A DNA stretch of 64,000 bases from positions 47,149,690 through 47,213,689 of the forward strand of contig NW_019211457.1 of assembly GCF_002443255.2 (NCBI RefSeq). Direction: 5' to 3'. Numbering within the stretch: position 1 is the stretch's first letter; the number at the start of each line of letters is the position of its first letter. The stretch is from Varroa destructor (taxonomy: Eukaryota > Arthropoda > Arachnida > Mesostigmata > Varroidae). A model generated the notes under the pieces. That model saw only the letters and a list, made by a program, of their open reading frames with translations. It was not told the DNA's origin and searched no databases. Position numbers and translations under genes: made by a program. Shown one piece after another: positions 25,771 to 39,053 of the stretch.

Positions 25771-25985
25771 CATCTGTCAATAGTGACAACAACTTCGCTC
25801 ACATCAATGATCGGGGCGAACTGAAGACTCTTGGCTGGCGCCTGATCAATTTCTTTGTCGCCAGTTGCTCGCAGGCGACGATACAGGCCCAGGCAGGTAC
25901 AGCGGCGCCAATAACAACTGCAGTGACGGCCGTTGTCATCGCGATAAAGGTAGCAGCCACAGCAGCGGCAGTTGTGGCGGGTTAG
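25771..25985 (+). other. Plus-strand open frame after a good splice acceptor (70 codons), exon candidate
   Basis: TTTCCTTTGCAG at 25759-25770 is a strong acceptor. The frame that follows runs 70 codons to TAG with mostly G/C-ending codons and ends in an Ala/Thr/Val-rich hydrophobic stretch. The same DNA is open on the minus strand, where it also encodes a hydrophobic segment with a basic tail, so the true strand is undecided. No homologue is recognised. Confidence 0.2.
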
Positions 25986-26126
25986 ACAAGTGAACAAGCG
26001 CGCACGCATCGACACGATGTACGACGCTCTTTTGACAGCTCGTTCGATTTGGAGATTTCGAGACTTCGGCCCTGGCGAAGAGCAGCTGGAGACGATAAAT
26101 AATTCGAGGAGTTGACGCCGACTCAC

Positions 26127-26346
26127 GTGAAGAAACTGGCAGATGGAAAGAGTGGAGGTGATCACCACAGCCTGGATCACCGCTACGATGGCGATGATAG
26201 CAGGGATCAGTAGCGCGCTATTTGTACGATATAAATCAAAAAAAGCCCTCGGGGGCGCGGCCTCAGGGTCCTCTCGGACATCACCACTTGTATCATTATC
26301 ATTACTCGCTTTCAATAAGGATGCGTACCGATCCGGTACTGCAGGA
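26127..26346 (-). CDS. Candidate minus-strand exon with one transmembrane segment
   Basis: A minus-strand frame reads an acidic stretch (SNDNDTSGDVREDPEAAPP), then FFDLYRTNSALL and a hydrophobic helix of about 25 residues (IPAIIAIVAVIQAVVITS), then ends at a consensus donor CAC/GTGAGT (complement at 26121-26126). An acceptor-like GTCGTAG would put the 5' edge near 26346. A minus-strand exon at 26626-26694 could lie upstream, but its phase 0 end does not join this frame through the visible acceptors. The open frame also extends into a TA microsatellite, which cannot be coding evidence. Treat as a possible membrane-protein exon only. Confidence 0.25.
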
Positions 26347-26392
26347 CTACGACAGTAACGGCTAGCGATTAGACGACACAAAAAATATGCTG

Positions 26393-26393
26393 C

Positions 26394-26434
<41 letters not shown>
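26393..26434. repeat. TA microsatellite
   Basis: About 40 bp of TA dinucleotides with one TATG interruption. Confidence 0.95.
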
Positions 26435-26625
26435 GCATACGAGTGTAGTTGAAACGAGACGAATTACTGCCTGTTGGTTTTCGCTGGTTCAAGCAGATAC
26501 TGCCATCAATACAATTCAGGGTTGTAGCAGACTCAAATGGTCTGCATCGGCTGCCGCTAGCCGAATGAAGTCAAGCGGATGACAAACATGAACACGGGCC
26601 GAATAGAAAAAAAACTTAAACTTAC

Positions 26626-26694
26626 CCTAAAAAGCTGCATTTCTGTTAGGTGCGCGCTCTGGAAACCATCCGTGGCGGTTGACGGCCCGTCCAT
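26626..26694 (-). CDS. Candidate first coding exon (23 codons) with consensus donor
   Basis: On the minus strand an ATG at 26694 opens a 23-codon frame starting MDGPSTATDGFQ and ending exactly at AGG/GTAAGT (donor complement at 26620-26625), phase 0. The block is G+C-rich, like a promoter-proximal exon, and a non-coding leader could continue to about 26930. An overlapping frame from an earlier ATG ends in TAG just before the donor. No partner exon could be joined with confidence. Confidence 0.25.
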
Positions 26695-27010
26695 AGACCA
26701 GAAACCCGGCAGCAGATGGATAAACCGGTAGCATAGGTTGACTGCCTACCGCCAGCGAAATTTGTTGTTGCAGACATGCAACAAACATGATACTGCACTC
26801 AATGGAAAAGCTAGAACTACGGTCGCCGTTCCTGAGCCCACTGGATAGGTCGGGAGCGGGAGAAGCCGACGAGAAGTTGGTGGCTGGAGAGAGCTAAGCG
26901 TCGCCTAGTCTGAACAATATGTACTCGATTGGCCATAAGGCAGAGAGCACCAGTGAGTGCACTCGAGTGAGCGGGGTTTACATTGCCTATTTGAATAAAC
27001 TCAATAGCTT

Positions 27011-27016
27011 TTTATT
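27011..27016 (-). terminator. Polyadenylation signal AATAAA for the 27-kb peptide gene
   Basis: Read on the minus strand, AATAAA begins 14 bases after the TAA stop of the candidate peptide gene. It is unusually close but compatible with a very short 3' UTR. Confidence 0.4.
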
Positions 27017-27030
27017 GAACGGATTATATG

Positions 27031-27255
27031 TTAAAGTATTCTACGTAGTTGGTGAATGACACTGTCGGGTTCTTCATGGGGAATCCCGCTGAGGTTCATG
27101 CAAAAAAACGGTACATTCTTTGTGGCGGGAAATTTGAATTGACACAGCTGAGATGATGGCGGTCTTTCGACGTTCGATGAGTCTTTCGTCTCTTCACTTT
27201 GCGAGTTGCTTAGACATGAGATCAGTAAATGGAACGTCAACGAGAAACACCGCAT
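27031..27255 (-). CDS. Candidate small secreted peptide gene, 74 residues, intronless
   Basis: The ATG at 27255 opens a 74-codon frame with a signal-peptide-like start: MRCFSLTFHLLISCL, a short basic N-terminus, a hydrophobic core and small residues near 18-20 (NSQS) where cleavage could occur. The mature part is hydrophilic, with two cysteines (C38 and C52, possible disulfide), a Pro-rich PPSSQ, and a C-terminal dibasic LRRIL. G/C-ending codons are frequent. A TATAAAAG lies at 27324-27317, placing a start of transcription some 30 bp on and leaving a short leader, and AATAAA follows the stop by 14 bases. The set TATA-leader-ORF-polyA is a complete minimal gene. A 12-codon uORF precedes it from an ATG near 27270, and the main ATG context is weak. 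I recognise no family. Confidence 0.33.
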   Translation of the reverse strand: MRCFSLTFHLLISCLSNSQSEETKDSSNVERPPSSQLCQFKFPATKNVPFFCMNLSGIPHEEPDSVIHQLRRIL

Positions 27256-27316
27256 AAAAATGTTCCACGGCACATTTTAATGATCGCACATTATTAATGA
27301 GATTAACTTCTAGCAA

Positions 27317-27324
27317 CTTTTATA
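27317..27324 (-). promoter_or_regulatory. TATA box upstream of the candidate peptide gene
   Basis: TATAAAAG on the minus strand, about 62 bp before the ATG at 27255. It is placed for a start site near 27290. Confidence 0.35.
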
Positions 27325-27499
27325 TCACACTAGGTATATTCACCAACGCCTCCGGAATGCCAATTGGGATTCTACATTCTAGCGATGGAGAATAGAGTTA
27401 AAAGCTTTTAATTAGCTCACATAAACTCACACTTTCATCTATGTGTAATTTGTCTCGAGAAGCGCACAACCTTCAAATGGGGTTCCGGCCCGAAACGAA

Positions 27500-29102
27500 A
27501 GCTCTTCGTTCCTTTACTGACACATCCCTGTGCGTACCGTTGGCGTGATACGAATGTGGCACCGCCATATAGCACTATTCAGTACCACGCTACTGAGGTA
27601 GATAACGACCCACCACGTCGAAACGTTACGACTCCCGCCGTGTGTCGCCTGCCGTCAGCGCCGCTCGTGATCAATCAGCTACCCATCAGTCTCAGCCAAT
27701 ATGCTCGTATCTCTGTCAGTTTAATTCTTCCGATAGGAAGAAGGGCCAAGAAAGAGTTGCATTCGTTGAATATCTGCTGCTGCTCACAACAGGGGCGGTT
27801 CCGACGGTTGGTAATTGCGACTATTCTGAGCAGTAGCAGGTAGTCGCCATTCGTTGGATATTGACAGGCGGACGAGCGAGTGGTTTTGGTGGAATGTTCG
27901 TTAATCTATCACACGCATTGATTTTACCAATTAGGAAGATGTTACGACGACAATTGTCGCCATCGTCATAAAGTTACCGCCAGGTGAAGTGACGTGAGAT
28001 ATTACCATTGAAGGAAAGTGTGACTCACTGCCTTTGTCGTTATAGAACAATTGTTTTTGCTCATCTGACTGCGGGATAGCACGCACACGGCGTGTGCGTA
28101 TCGGCGGCAGAAGTTGGGCATTTGTTCTGTGCGGGATGTAACGTTTTGTTGCTGTCAATATTACTGAGTTAGCCGATCCGTCCATTGAATATTCGGTATG
28201 TGAAATAGCCGTCTTGTATCCGTCGTGTGTAGCTTTGTTAAGGGCATTCTCAGTTGTCTCTTGACCACCCAAATTGACCTTTGCCAATCGCCTTACTCAA
28301 GTTGTGTATTGTGACGACGTTGTGTGCTTGTTTTTCGTAAAATTTTACCCTCTGTTCCAATTCCACAGTACCAGCTATATCGCCAAGAGCCCGGTTGTAG
28401 CTTACGGGTTGTTTGATTGTTTAAATGTTACAATCATTCCGTCCCAACCAGATCTTGACATCGAATTACGTTGGCGCAACAGCAGCAACGGCGTGTGACA
28501 GCTCTGATCTGCCTGTATTACCATCAGCGGCGAGCGTGCTGCAGCAATCGTTTCCATCCATCACTTATACGTAAACTAACATTATGCGAAAAAGCCCGTA
28601 AGTTAGTGGGTGAATATCTGTGCAGACGCCGTTTCTGCACCGTACACGAATTGTTGGTGTACACTAACAGCAAATCAAAAAGCGGCCGACCGAAAGATCG
28701 ACATACGATCGCCAGTCGCTTGAACGGACATTGCACAGTTAACAGAGAGCCAAGTGCTGGGCTGAGTAGCCGTATTGGATAACGACGACGATTTCGAGCA
28801 CCCAGAACAAAACATCCGCATATTTTATCGTGTTTTCTTCGTGACTATTATTGATATTATTAGTGAGACAAAAAGTGGAGACACGCAGCTAGCCATGGAC
28901 TGTGATGTTGTAGTGGCTCACACTTAAATAGCGTATAGTAATAATAATTGGCAAAAGATATTGACAGCAAAGGATACGGCAGCGAAAAGGTGCACGACCG
29001 AGTATTCTGTTTATGCACGTGCGGATCAATTAGCTACCAAACTGTTCTTCTGTTAACATCGTTTAATTGTAACAACGTGTGTGCGTGTGTCAAGAGCTCA
29101 GC
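27500..29102 (+). promoter_or_regulatory. G+C-rich 5' flank and leader of the SMAP gene
   Basis: The sequence upstream of the SMAP start codon is G+C-richer and CpG-containing compared with the A+T-rich surroundings. Several frames are open by composition alone: 27556-27843 plus, 28471-28782 plus, and 27931-28287 minus, the last with a true ATG only at about 28185. None shows a recognisable domain. No TATA box is clear near the SMAP start. A short ATG frame near 28893 would be a uORF if it is transcribed. Confidence 0.35.
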
Positions 29103-29220
29103 ATGAGCGCCGCTCGTAACGCCAAAGCCGATAAGGCCCTCCAGGATAAGCTGCAGGCCCTTCTTAGTTATTTACTCCGGGAGGAAGACAACAAATATTG
29201 CGCCGACTGTGATGCTAAAG
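29103..29220 (+). CDS. SMAP1: SMAP exon 1 (residues 1-39 plus one base)
   Basis: It encodes the N-terminal helix and the first zinc-ligand pair (C33, C36). The start is the only ATG in frame; the frame upstream lacks another. The donor is GTACTA after AAAG, a weaker site than the others, followed by a 7.1-kb first intron. The split falls inside the zinc finger. Confidence 0.92.
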
Positions 29221-32200
29221 GTACTACCAAAATTGAATGCTATTTCAAACTGTATATAAATATAAGCCACCGCAATAATTATGCCATCTGGATAATACAC
29301 CAGTGTTGTTTGTGCAGTAATACAATGGATTTTATGAATATTTTACGCTATTGTTGTTATTTGTTGCGGGGCTCAAAGACCGGTCCATTATTATCATGAT
29401 ACCGGCCGGCGGGCGGAATAAACTAAAGAACTATGCAATGTTTCATGGGATAAGTTCTTCTGGTATGTGCCTGATTGGGATATGGCATCTGTACAATCTT
29501 ATACACTTACTGATTTTTAGATTAGGAAAAATTATTAGGAAACTTGATTTAATTGCTACTCTCTTTTCTCGATTACTGTAGCGACAAGTGTAGTGGTAGC
29601 TTGAGTGTATTCAAATGTTAAAACGGGTACGAAGTTTTGTTTTCAAAATCAAAGAAAAACATTAGGTCTGTGAGAACTGAATCAAGTTGGAAAACTATGG
29701 CAGATGATTATCAGTCAACTTATACTGTTAAAATGATGTCCAGGTTCCAAAATCGTTGTGTGTGCTTCACTGTTGTTGAGGAATCTTTGCACGGTAGAAA
29801 AAAACTGCTTTGCTGCTACTGATAGAAGAAAATGATTAGTTATAATTATAACGAACATCTTCGAGAACGCCCGACTGTTGGCGTTCCTTATGATGTAAAT
29901 AGTTAAGTTGTATTCCCACCACATGCTTAAACAAAACGAGTTATTGCAGTGGAGGTTATACATAGCAATTTATCGTGTTACATTGCTTGATGGAAAGTTT
30001 TACTATCGATTAATTTCTGATAACATCAGTGCACACAGATTTTGATATGAAGAATTTTACCGAATTGTTTTGGCTGAACTTTTTTTCCTTATCGTCAGTA
30101 AACACTTTGAAGTTCTGATTCTTAAGTTTATGATAAAAATTATTTTTGTATTTAATAAACGTAGCTTAATATTTTTTTTCATTTTCTGCGTCTTTTTGGC
30201 TGACAAAAAAAGGTCACGTAAATTCAGCGATTCGCAGAGGTTCCGTAGAAGTTCTGTCTCAATTTTTTTCTCGTTTTCAATAAAAAACAATCGGCTTTAC
30301 TTTATTATACAGCGGAGTATATGGCTATAGATGTGCATGAATCGGCCAAATTTAGCTGTCTTTGGCCCTTAGAGGCAAGTCTCTTCGTTGAGTCATTATC
30401 CCGCCCTACGTCTGACAGAAAAAGGCACAGAGTAGCAACGTGTCCATAGCTGCCTACCTGGCTAAACGGTCTAGCTGAAAAATTTCTACGGCAGGTTATG
30501 TTGCCGTAGGCTAGCCGTTATTGATGCAGCAGCAGGTCGTATAGTATTCGAGTCTATGTTGATGGTAGCCTTAGCTAGAGGTGATCGAAGAAGCCGGGAC
30601 GAACGCTTCATGACCCGTATCCTTAATTTAATCATACCCTTAACAAAGCCGAAGCTAAATCGCGATTGAAATCATTAAAAATCTGTTATACCAGATTTTT
30701 TATAATTTCATCAGGTTATGTATATACATATATAATCTCTCCTAACTAAATAATATTCAGTTAATATAAGGAGGGATGACAACGAAAAAACTTGTCTGTT
30801 GCACCACTAAGTGGACGTACAGTCTCGTCATCTATCCATAAGCACAGTGCGATATCATTTTGTAGTAGTCCTTTTGACAGTAGCCTTACAAATAACCTGA
30901 TATAATATGGCCACTAAACCCTGAGACAAAGACTGCACATATCGAAAACGATACCTAACTAGAACCAGGTAAGATTAGGATAACAAGAAGCGTGGATGTA
31001 ACTTGTATAACGTGCTAGTAACGCGCGAGTTGAATGTTCATAGTATTCTCGAGATCTAGTTGTACAGCTTGTTTATGGCGGTAATATATGAACTGATAAA
31101 TCATTAGCGAGTCTCAGCCCTTGTGAGGAATTTTTGAGTCAGCTATATGTTGAGCAAATCATCTTTAACGGCGCGCGTTTTCAAGTTTTGTTCCATATTA
31201 ACTAAAAATTTATTCAAAAAACAATTTATTAGGTAAAGTCACTATTAGATAACCATGCGACCATTACTACTAATTTTTTATGGGTTTAGCAGTCTGCTAT
31301 GATTATTACTGCACCAGCGCTCAACTTGACGCTAACATCTCTATGTGTGTAACGAAAATTTGTTTACTGTTATAACGGCACTTTTATTTTCTTCCCGCTT
31401 TGGTTATCACAAGTTCGTTTGCTGATGCAAGTTTAGTAGTATTATAAATCGGGTTGAGCTGATAGAAATTTGTTTGAAAACAAGATGCCACGAGAACCTT
31501 CGGCATCTATAATAGGTAGCAACCGTAGAATGAATTAACTGTACTATTGCTACTGTATTAAAATCCGTCACTTCTGTGGATGTCATGCTCGTTTCGATTA
31601 ATGAACATTTCGAGGGAAATCTATGCCTGAATGCATGACGTTACTATCGCCAATGTGAATAAATACATTACTAATAATAACAATGAAAAGTGCAAAAACA
31701 TCTACTCTTTTCATTGCTAGAATTACAACACATTCAACACTGGTGATGGTATCCTTAATTGAACATGTTCACACTAAGTTTCGCCTATATTATCGCGGAT
31801 GTAAAATAGTACATAATGGCCGCGTGGGTAATTTCAACTGGCGTGCGTATAGTGTAACCTTCCTTCCTCATATATCACGGATAACCCAAGTGTAAGACGA
31901 AAGGGCAGTCCTAAGAGCGGTTATTAAGCGGTGATCTGAGTTAGATTTCGTTGGCGGTTATGTAAAGCCATGTCGATAATTGAAACAGCGATATGGACAC
32001 AGCATACGAGACCAGTAAAGCGCTCCAAGCAGACAAGCTTTCTAGTGGCTACCGTTTGAAGGTTGATCCAGACGTCAACAAATGAGGCTGCAACGCAAGC
32101 GAAGTCATTAATAAAGAGAAAACTGCACATATTTAATTAGGACGAAGCTTTTGTAGCAACCCCAAAACAATAAACATACTGTCATTTTAACGGTCAGTAG

Positions 32201-35200
32201 AGTGGCGACATCGCCATCAATCGCAGATAATTAGATTAAGGTTATTAGGACATTCTTCTGCATAATAATTTCTATCACGAGATATCAAGATTAGGGTTCG
32301 GAAAAACCAAATTTTTCAAGTAGTTTATCCTTGAATCTACTCAAAATATCTGGAAACGTTTTAAACCGGAGCACAGTGAATTCCCACGAATATTTAATAT
32401 ATTGCAAGTCCTTGATAAGGGTAGTTATTCTTAATATTGGTGTTTTTTTTTTCAATTATCATCATTAATTCTGCAGCAAGGGACAAAATTCTTTATTTAA
32501 AATTCAAAACTTTCACATCTTTGCTATGTCGGTAGGGGTATTGCGTTTGCTAGTAAGCTAACATCAGGTTTTGGAAAAAAATAAGGTATTCCTGTCGTTA
32601 AACAGGAAAATATCTCAATGACATAAAATAACTAGGGGCTGTTATTCGGTAACACAGAAGGAACTCAACAGCTCAAAAGATGCAACAACTGCTCGTAAGC
32701 TGTAAGTATCCGATTAACGCCAAACATGACAGGTACATAAGCTTATGTAAATCACAACAATTAAGGCGCCACTTGTTCAGACAGCGACACTGAATATGTT
32801 ATAGCGATTGATGGCGATGTTACAGGCATAATGTAACGAACCGCTCAGAGATGTGACAGGAGAATGCGCCCACTTCCACTCTTAACCAAGAGAAATATCG
32901 ACGGCTAATAAGGAAGCAAGGCATGTTTTATCATTTTTAGCGCTGGATGAAGCTAAATGACGGAACTTTTAAATGCATGCCCCGTGACCTACAAAATATG
33001 CCCATTATACGAACGTTTCATTATGTAGGGTAGCAATGATGAAACATTGTAATAAGAAGCTTGTAGCAGTTAGGTATCAAACGAAGTTCGTTCGATATAT
33101 TTGATTACGTACGGCTTCGTGGACGATCACTCATTGTAGACGAGACATATATAAACGACAAGCAATAATTTCTGCTCAGCTAATTAAGTGCTAATAAAGT
33201 GGATCTTTTCAATCCCATCAACTTAAAAGGATCATAAATATTGCAATTAAATACGATTAGCCATCAGTCCTCAGTAGAACATTTTTTACATAATTACATA
33301 ACATAAATAGCATCACTTCACCGTAGTGTGCTCCTATTTCGATAAACGCTAAGTTCTATTATAAAAATTGATTTGGATTGATGCAATAAGTGGACCTTTC
33401 ATCAAGTGCATATATTGATTATTTGTATGCCTGGCAAAATATTTGTACGTGAAAAGTATCTTCGATTTGTATATAATGCAAGAATTCGTATAGGAATGCT
33501 AAGTACACGTATCTTATTGTGCAAATCGAGTTGATAAATTCACGCAGATATGTACGTATGTCTCGATACCGGCTAGAGCAATTTCTGTGAATATGGGCTG
33601 GGAAATTGTCGTCAGAAAAACGACTGCGAGAGCTAGATGACATTTCAATTGGAACAAGGGACATATGGGGCGTCCCGTACATGAACGCTGGCACCTGAAA
33701 ATCTGAACTGATCAATTAAAAAATTTGCCTCTGCACGTTATGAGCTGTCCTTGAAAACTGCGGAAAGCACATGGACCCGTCAACGTTGCACGGTCGATTG
33801 TGGATATATTTGCTTAAATGAAATATTATTTCGGATGTTATACGGGCTTTTCGGCATTAGATAGCCATACGTTTCCGTGTTTTATCACCTTATCTTGCTG
33901 CAAATCATAATATGATAATGTTATCTGTGCTGCTGTCACTGTTTTTCGACCAGCTGTTTTCTATTATGTGTTTTACCGCATATCTATTTGAGATAGAAGC
34001 AACTTCCTTGGCGAACTGCAGAGTTATACTCTGTCTTTCGGTAGCAGCTTGAAACTGAGCAGTGATTCTCTTAGAGCGTATAGCAGGAACAGGACTATTG
34101 TTGAACAGCTATCTGTGCCCAACTGCAAGTGAATGTGGCGGTTATATCGTTTCAGCGATTTTTTTTACGCTAACTATACTACGCTCACAATAGCGTCCCA
34201 CTATCGAGTTGTGGCTGTTCTGCCAATTCCAGAGTAGTTCTATCTTTTACCGCTGAATAACAAACAACGGCGCCCTGTTTAATGTTAAAATCCAGGGGGA
34301 GTATTTCGTGGATTTTCACATTTTAGCGTTTCGCTTCGTGGGGCATATTGTTGTGTCCTTTATTCTTACATACTCTTTTTTTCACGGCAAAGGCTGCATT
34401 GCTAATATCGGTAGATATTGATGGTAGTAGTAATATTGATGGATTGACAAATTCGACACGGCAAGACGTAGTCTTAGTATCAGGCTACGTTTTGAAGAAA
34501 TAGCTGGCATCATGGAACGATTCCAGACTAGTAAAGATGACTTACAACCTTTACGATGTGTTCACCTTGAATAACACACGTCTGTCATGATTGATCAAAA
34601 AAATGAGGTGAGTAGAAAACGCATGGGAGAACGCATATAGATAGAATGGATATCATGTAAAATGTATTATGAAGTTATTGAGATTATCAGGGAAAGAACG
34701 GTTTTTTAGTTTTTTAGTAATGTATGCATGTCGCTTCTAAGCTGACTAATACTGTTTTTATCCCAAGCTTTCTGTTAGAGAAGCCATCGAATTACGTATT
34801 GTTAGCCGTTATATATTTTCTGCTGATACAATTCTGTTTTTGTAGTTGGCTTATGAAACATATCTGAGTGTTTTAGATTTATACGCATGCTATGGTTAGA
34901 GACGGAGCGAATTATTTTTTATGCTTGTTGAATAGGGTGATAACTGACTGTACAGTTGTTTTTGAATTTCTAAAAGTCCTAAATTGTACATTGAACTTAA
35001 ACTTCTCTACAGATCTTCATATCATATTAGAGTCTCCCTGCGGAAGGTATGTTGCGTGCTTCAACAGTAGTATCATTGCAGTTAACCAAAAGACTCTTTG
35101 TTCGAGTCTCTAGATGCAATGATTACAATTCTACATAGATTCTGTAGAAAAGCAGCAGCATATTGATCACAAAATTACAGCCCTTTCTTTCTAATTAGTT

Positions 35201-38200
35201 CCAAAAGCTGCTATTGATTTAGCTCTACGAAGCTAGGTGTAGTTTTGCATCAGTTCAAACGCTGCGTATTGAAATAGGTCATACGGGCGCTACCGCAGAA
35301 CTGGGCACAATAAGCAGCTGACAGTCGTATGGTTATTTGGGAGTAGTAAAGCTTTTGTATATAGACAGCGTGTCTATTTCGAACGAACGAGTATACAGAC
35401 GAATAAGTAAATCGAATATCAACTGGCATAAGCCAGGGTTCAACGTAAGTAGGAGATTGCTAAACCCTTCAAATATTAAAGACGGACGGGTCTGTCCTGA
35501 TGTTATGCGTATGTTTTTAGTATAGTTTATGGGCATGTTTTGCCAATAAAAAACGTCATTTAGTGCTACATTGAACCATCAATAAAAATGACGATAGGCC
35601 ATCAATAAATTTTAAGTAGGGACACCTTTAGGAGAGAAAAGCCGTTGTTTTTCTCAACGACAGTACTTATGTTTTATTACTTGCGGATAGAACCAAATTA
35701 ATAGAGTAAATACTAGATTATTTGCCCTAGTTGATATTTGTGTTAGAATAAATGATGTTCACGTTTTACGTCGATGACTCGAAATGATCAAGCTTTGATA
35801 TTTATGTAGCCTTTGTCGTCATGCAAACACAGTTTAGCTATTTTTAGAAAACTCGTTTTCTAACTAATGCAACGCGATGGAGAATTGCTTAAGTGAGAGA
35901 ATCCTGTTTTTGCATAGGCAGAGGAAGCCTTTATATTCAAATCGTTCGTGCAAACTGCAGGCTTTATCAACAATTTCAGTTCTCGCATTAATAGTTTATG
36001 CATTTCTAGCTCTTATTAAGGTCTTATTAATTAGGCTCTTATTAATGTCTAAAGCTTTTTGTGTAACTCGTTTAAATATTTAGCGATATTGTAACAACTA
36101 AACAATTACGGAACGTTCGATTTTACGATGGCTAAATAATTAGGGCGTAATATTACTAGCTTCGAATCTAACAAATACACTAATAAAAAGTTTTTAAATA
36201 TATATTAATACCTATCTGCACTGAGAGGTTCAGCCTGATTGTATTCGATAATCTTGATCAAACTATTTTCATTATTGGTGATCTTTTTCTTTTTGTTCTC
36301 GTGTTACCTTAGGGCCGCGATGGGCTTCGTGGAACCTTGGGATCTTTGTCTGCATTCGCTGTGCGGGTATCCATCGAAATCTTGGCGTCCACATTTCCAG
36401 GGTGAAATCGGTGAACCTCGACTCTTGGACCGATGAACAGGTTGGATCCATGCAGAGCATGGGAAACTCAAAGGGTAAGTAGTAAGACCCATTATTTCTT
36501 ATATAAAATGTTTCCGGTTTCATGTTCGCTTCCTAAGCCATAACTCAGCGCTTTCTCAAATAATTGGTCTGTTCTTACCTGCCACTTTCGCGCTAACATT
36601 GGTCAAGGTATAAGTTGACAAAAATTTGGAACTCAGACAAAATTCAGGAATGTAGTGTAAATGAAGAGAAGTTGGACCTATGCGGACAACAGTCGACAAA
36701 CACGCCTGAAGTAATCGAGTATAAGAGAATTTTAACATACTTTTTATTGTCCAATATTTACAAACTCGTCTCCATGTCTATTTACGCGAATTTAGCGGAA
36801 CAGCAATATATATATATATATTAAGAGAAACTGTTCGAAATTCAGCACGACTAAATTAATCCGTTTTAATAAAAAGAATAATTATTCCTGTCGTATTTCA
36901 TTGATTAGTAACTGATGTTGCGATGGCAAATAGATGCTAGAGTTGCAATTACTGCTGACATAGACATGGTAAGCCGGAATCTGCTTTGGCTGAATTCAAC
37001 ACAGCCTACTCTGCTAGGCAAGCAGTCCAAGTCGGCGGAAACGCATCGAGGAAACGATCGATAACCGCATAGGCTGACGCTTATCGCTTTTCTTTTAGGG
37101 ACAGTATCTATTTTGAGACGGCGTGGTGATTGATAGTTTAACTCCATTACATATCAGTTACTGTGCTTACAAACCTATGCAAACATCGGAAATGGACCAA
37201 GCCAAGTTAAAACAATGCGGTTTTTCGCAGGTCATATAGTCGCTTTCGAAGCACTAGGGAACCGTTCTGATCTCACATTCTTTTTAAGAACTAACGGGAG
37301 TTTGTCATCGGCTTATCGTAGTCATAAAGAACAAACGTGGAACTATTTCTACGGCAGCAACTTTTATTGAACATTCAAATGAAGTTTGGGTCGGCATAGC
37401 GGCTTTGACGGCTAAACCTTCAGCTGCTGTAGAAAGATGCTAGCAAAGGTGGCTGGTTTAAGCTCAGTAAAATGCATATGTACTAGGAATTAAAACTCCA
37501 ATTTCTGTATTATTTATTTTGGCCAGTTCAAATTGCGATGAGATACAGCACACTATAAGGGTGTATTTTGTTTTGAATAAGTAGCGTTGTGTATTTCAAG
37601 TACGGATGCGATAGTTTGAGCCATTGACTGTATCAACATCATTCATAAAGTACCTTTTAAATAGAGTTGAAATATACCCGGGTTTGCACGTTGTTAACAA
37701 TAATAACACGTTGCATACTTACGTTTAGACATTGTAAAATGTTTCAGTAACCTATCTGTTTTTTTTGAGAAAGGTGCGCAAGATCTTTATAAAACGCTTA
37801 AGACGTTCAAAACTTCTAACTCTGACATTAGTGAGCGCAAATCAACTAAGTGCAATGGACCGTACTTATTTTAGGTCGAGCTGTTTATGAGGCAAATCTC
37901 CCTGATGGATTTCGCCGTCCACAAAATGATTCAGCTTTGGAAACATTTATCCGAGGCAAGTACGAGCACAAGAAATACATCGCCCCGGAGTGGATCCCGC
38001 CAACCGGACCGCAGAAGGCTGATTTAAGTGTGCTAGGCCTGTCAGCCACAGGTCATAGCAGAATATCGACAGAAAGAAAAGTCGACTTGTCGGCTGCTGC
38101 AAGTTCAGTGCCCAGGCCGAATTGCGTGGGTAACCTTAAGGAAGGCCTTACATCGCCAACTGCACCTGCTGTCCAAAAGCCCCAGCAGCAACAGAGTTCT

Positions 38201-39012
38201 GCAGCTCCTAGTAAGTAGAGCAAATAATTATTACTTTTCTAGTTTATTACCGACATCTATACTGCTACAATAAAAGTTCAATAGCTATGGAGAGATTAAA
38301 ATTATCAAACAGTTTAATACGATTGAGAAATTAGGTACATTATGTAAGTTAGGTTGCCTTATTCCGCTTATAAGGCTACTAAGGAATAAGTTTGGAATAC
38401 AGTCACGGCCGACGGTCCTCTCAGACTTATGAGCATCGTACATAGTTGCCATTGCGAATGCCTGCCATGGAAAACCTAGAATTATAACCTGTCACTTCGG
38501 CGGTTTCGCTTAGATGTATGGATTCTGTTGGCAAACGCAAGCATTCAGATAAAAATAGGTTTATAGGCTGAAAATATCAGGTTGGCAATCGTTACATAAT
38601 TTTTTCAGCACATAACCAATTTGTGTCGTAAAAAATTTCCAAGTGCAATTTACTCTAAGGTGAAAACAAACATTAGTCGCATACTTTTGACGGGCATCGA
38701 GATCCTGGTTCTTGCTATTCAATGTATATATAAAGCGTCCGAGACAGATTCAGAGTTTTCGAAGTTTGTTTTCAAAACATAGGTGGATATCATCTATTAT
38801 GTTTCGTATATTTTCGCCCTTAATAATCCCTACTGAGATTATAAACGACTTTCATAATCCGAAATCGAGGATTTACCTGGTATTAATTCCCATGCTACCT
38901 TTGGACCATTCAAGAAAAATTTGCATTAATACAGGCTAAATTAAAGGGCTCAAAGATGAATAAAGTCAGCTATGTATGATGATACTGAATTTCGATATAT
39001 AGAATTATTGTA

Positions 39013-39053
<41 letters not shown>

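Noticed and set aside
25704..26492. A single 262-codon minus ORF
   Set aside because: It reads through a TA microsatellite and across a consensus donor (GTGAGT), so it cannot be one coding unit; only parts were kept as candidates.
27931..28287. 118-codon minus ORF
   Set aside because: It starts at TTG; the first ATG gives 84 codons with no motif or polyA signal, in the SMAP promoter-like block.
28471..28782. 103-codon ORF with KSGRPKDRHT, resembling a transposase linker
   Set aside because: The motif is too short, nothing else matches a transposase, and it lies in the SMAP 5' flank where G+C content opens frames.
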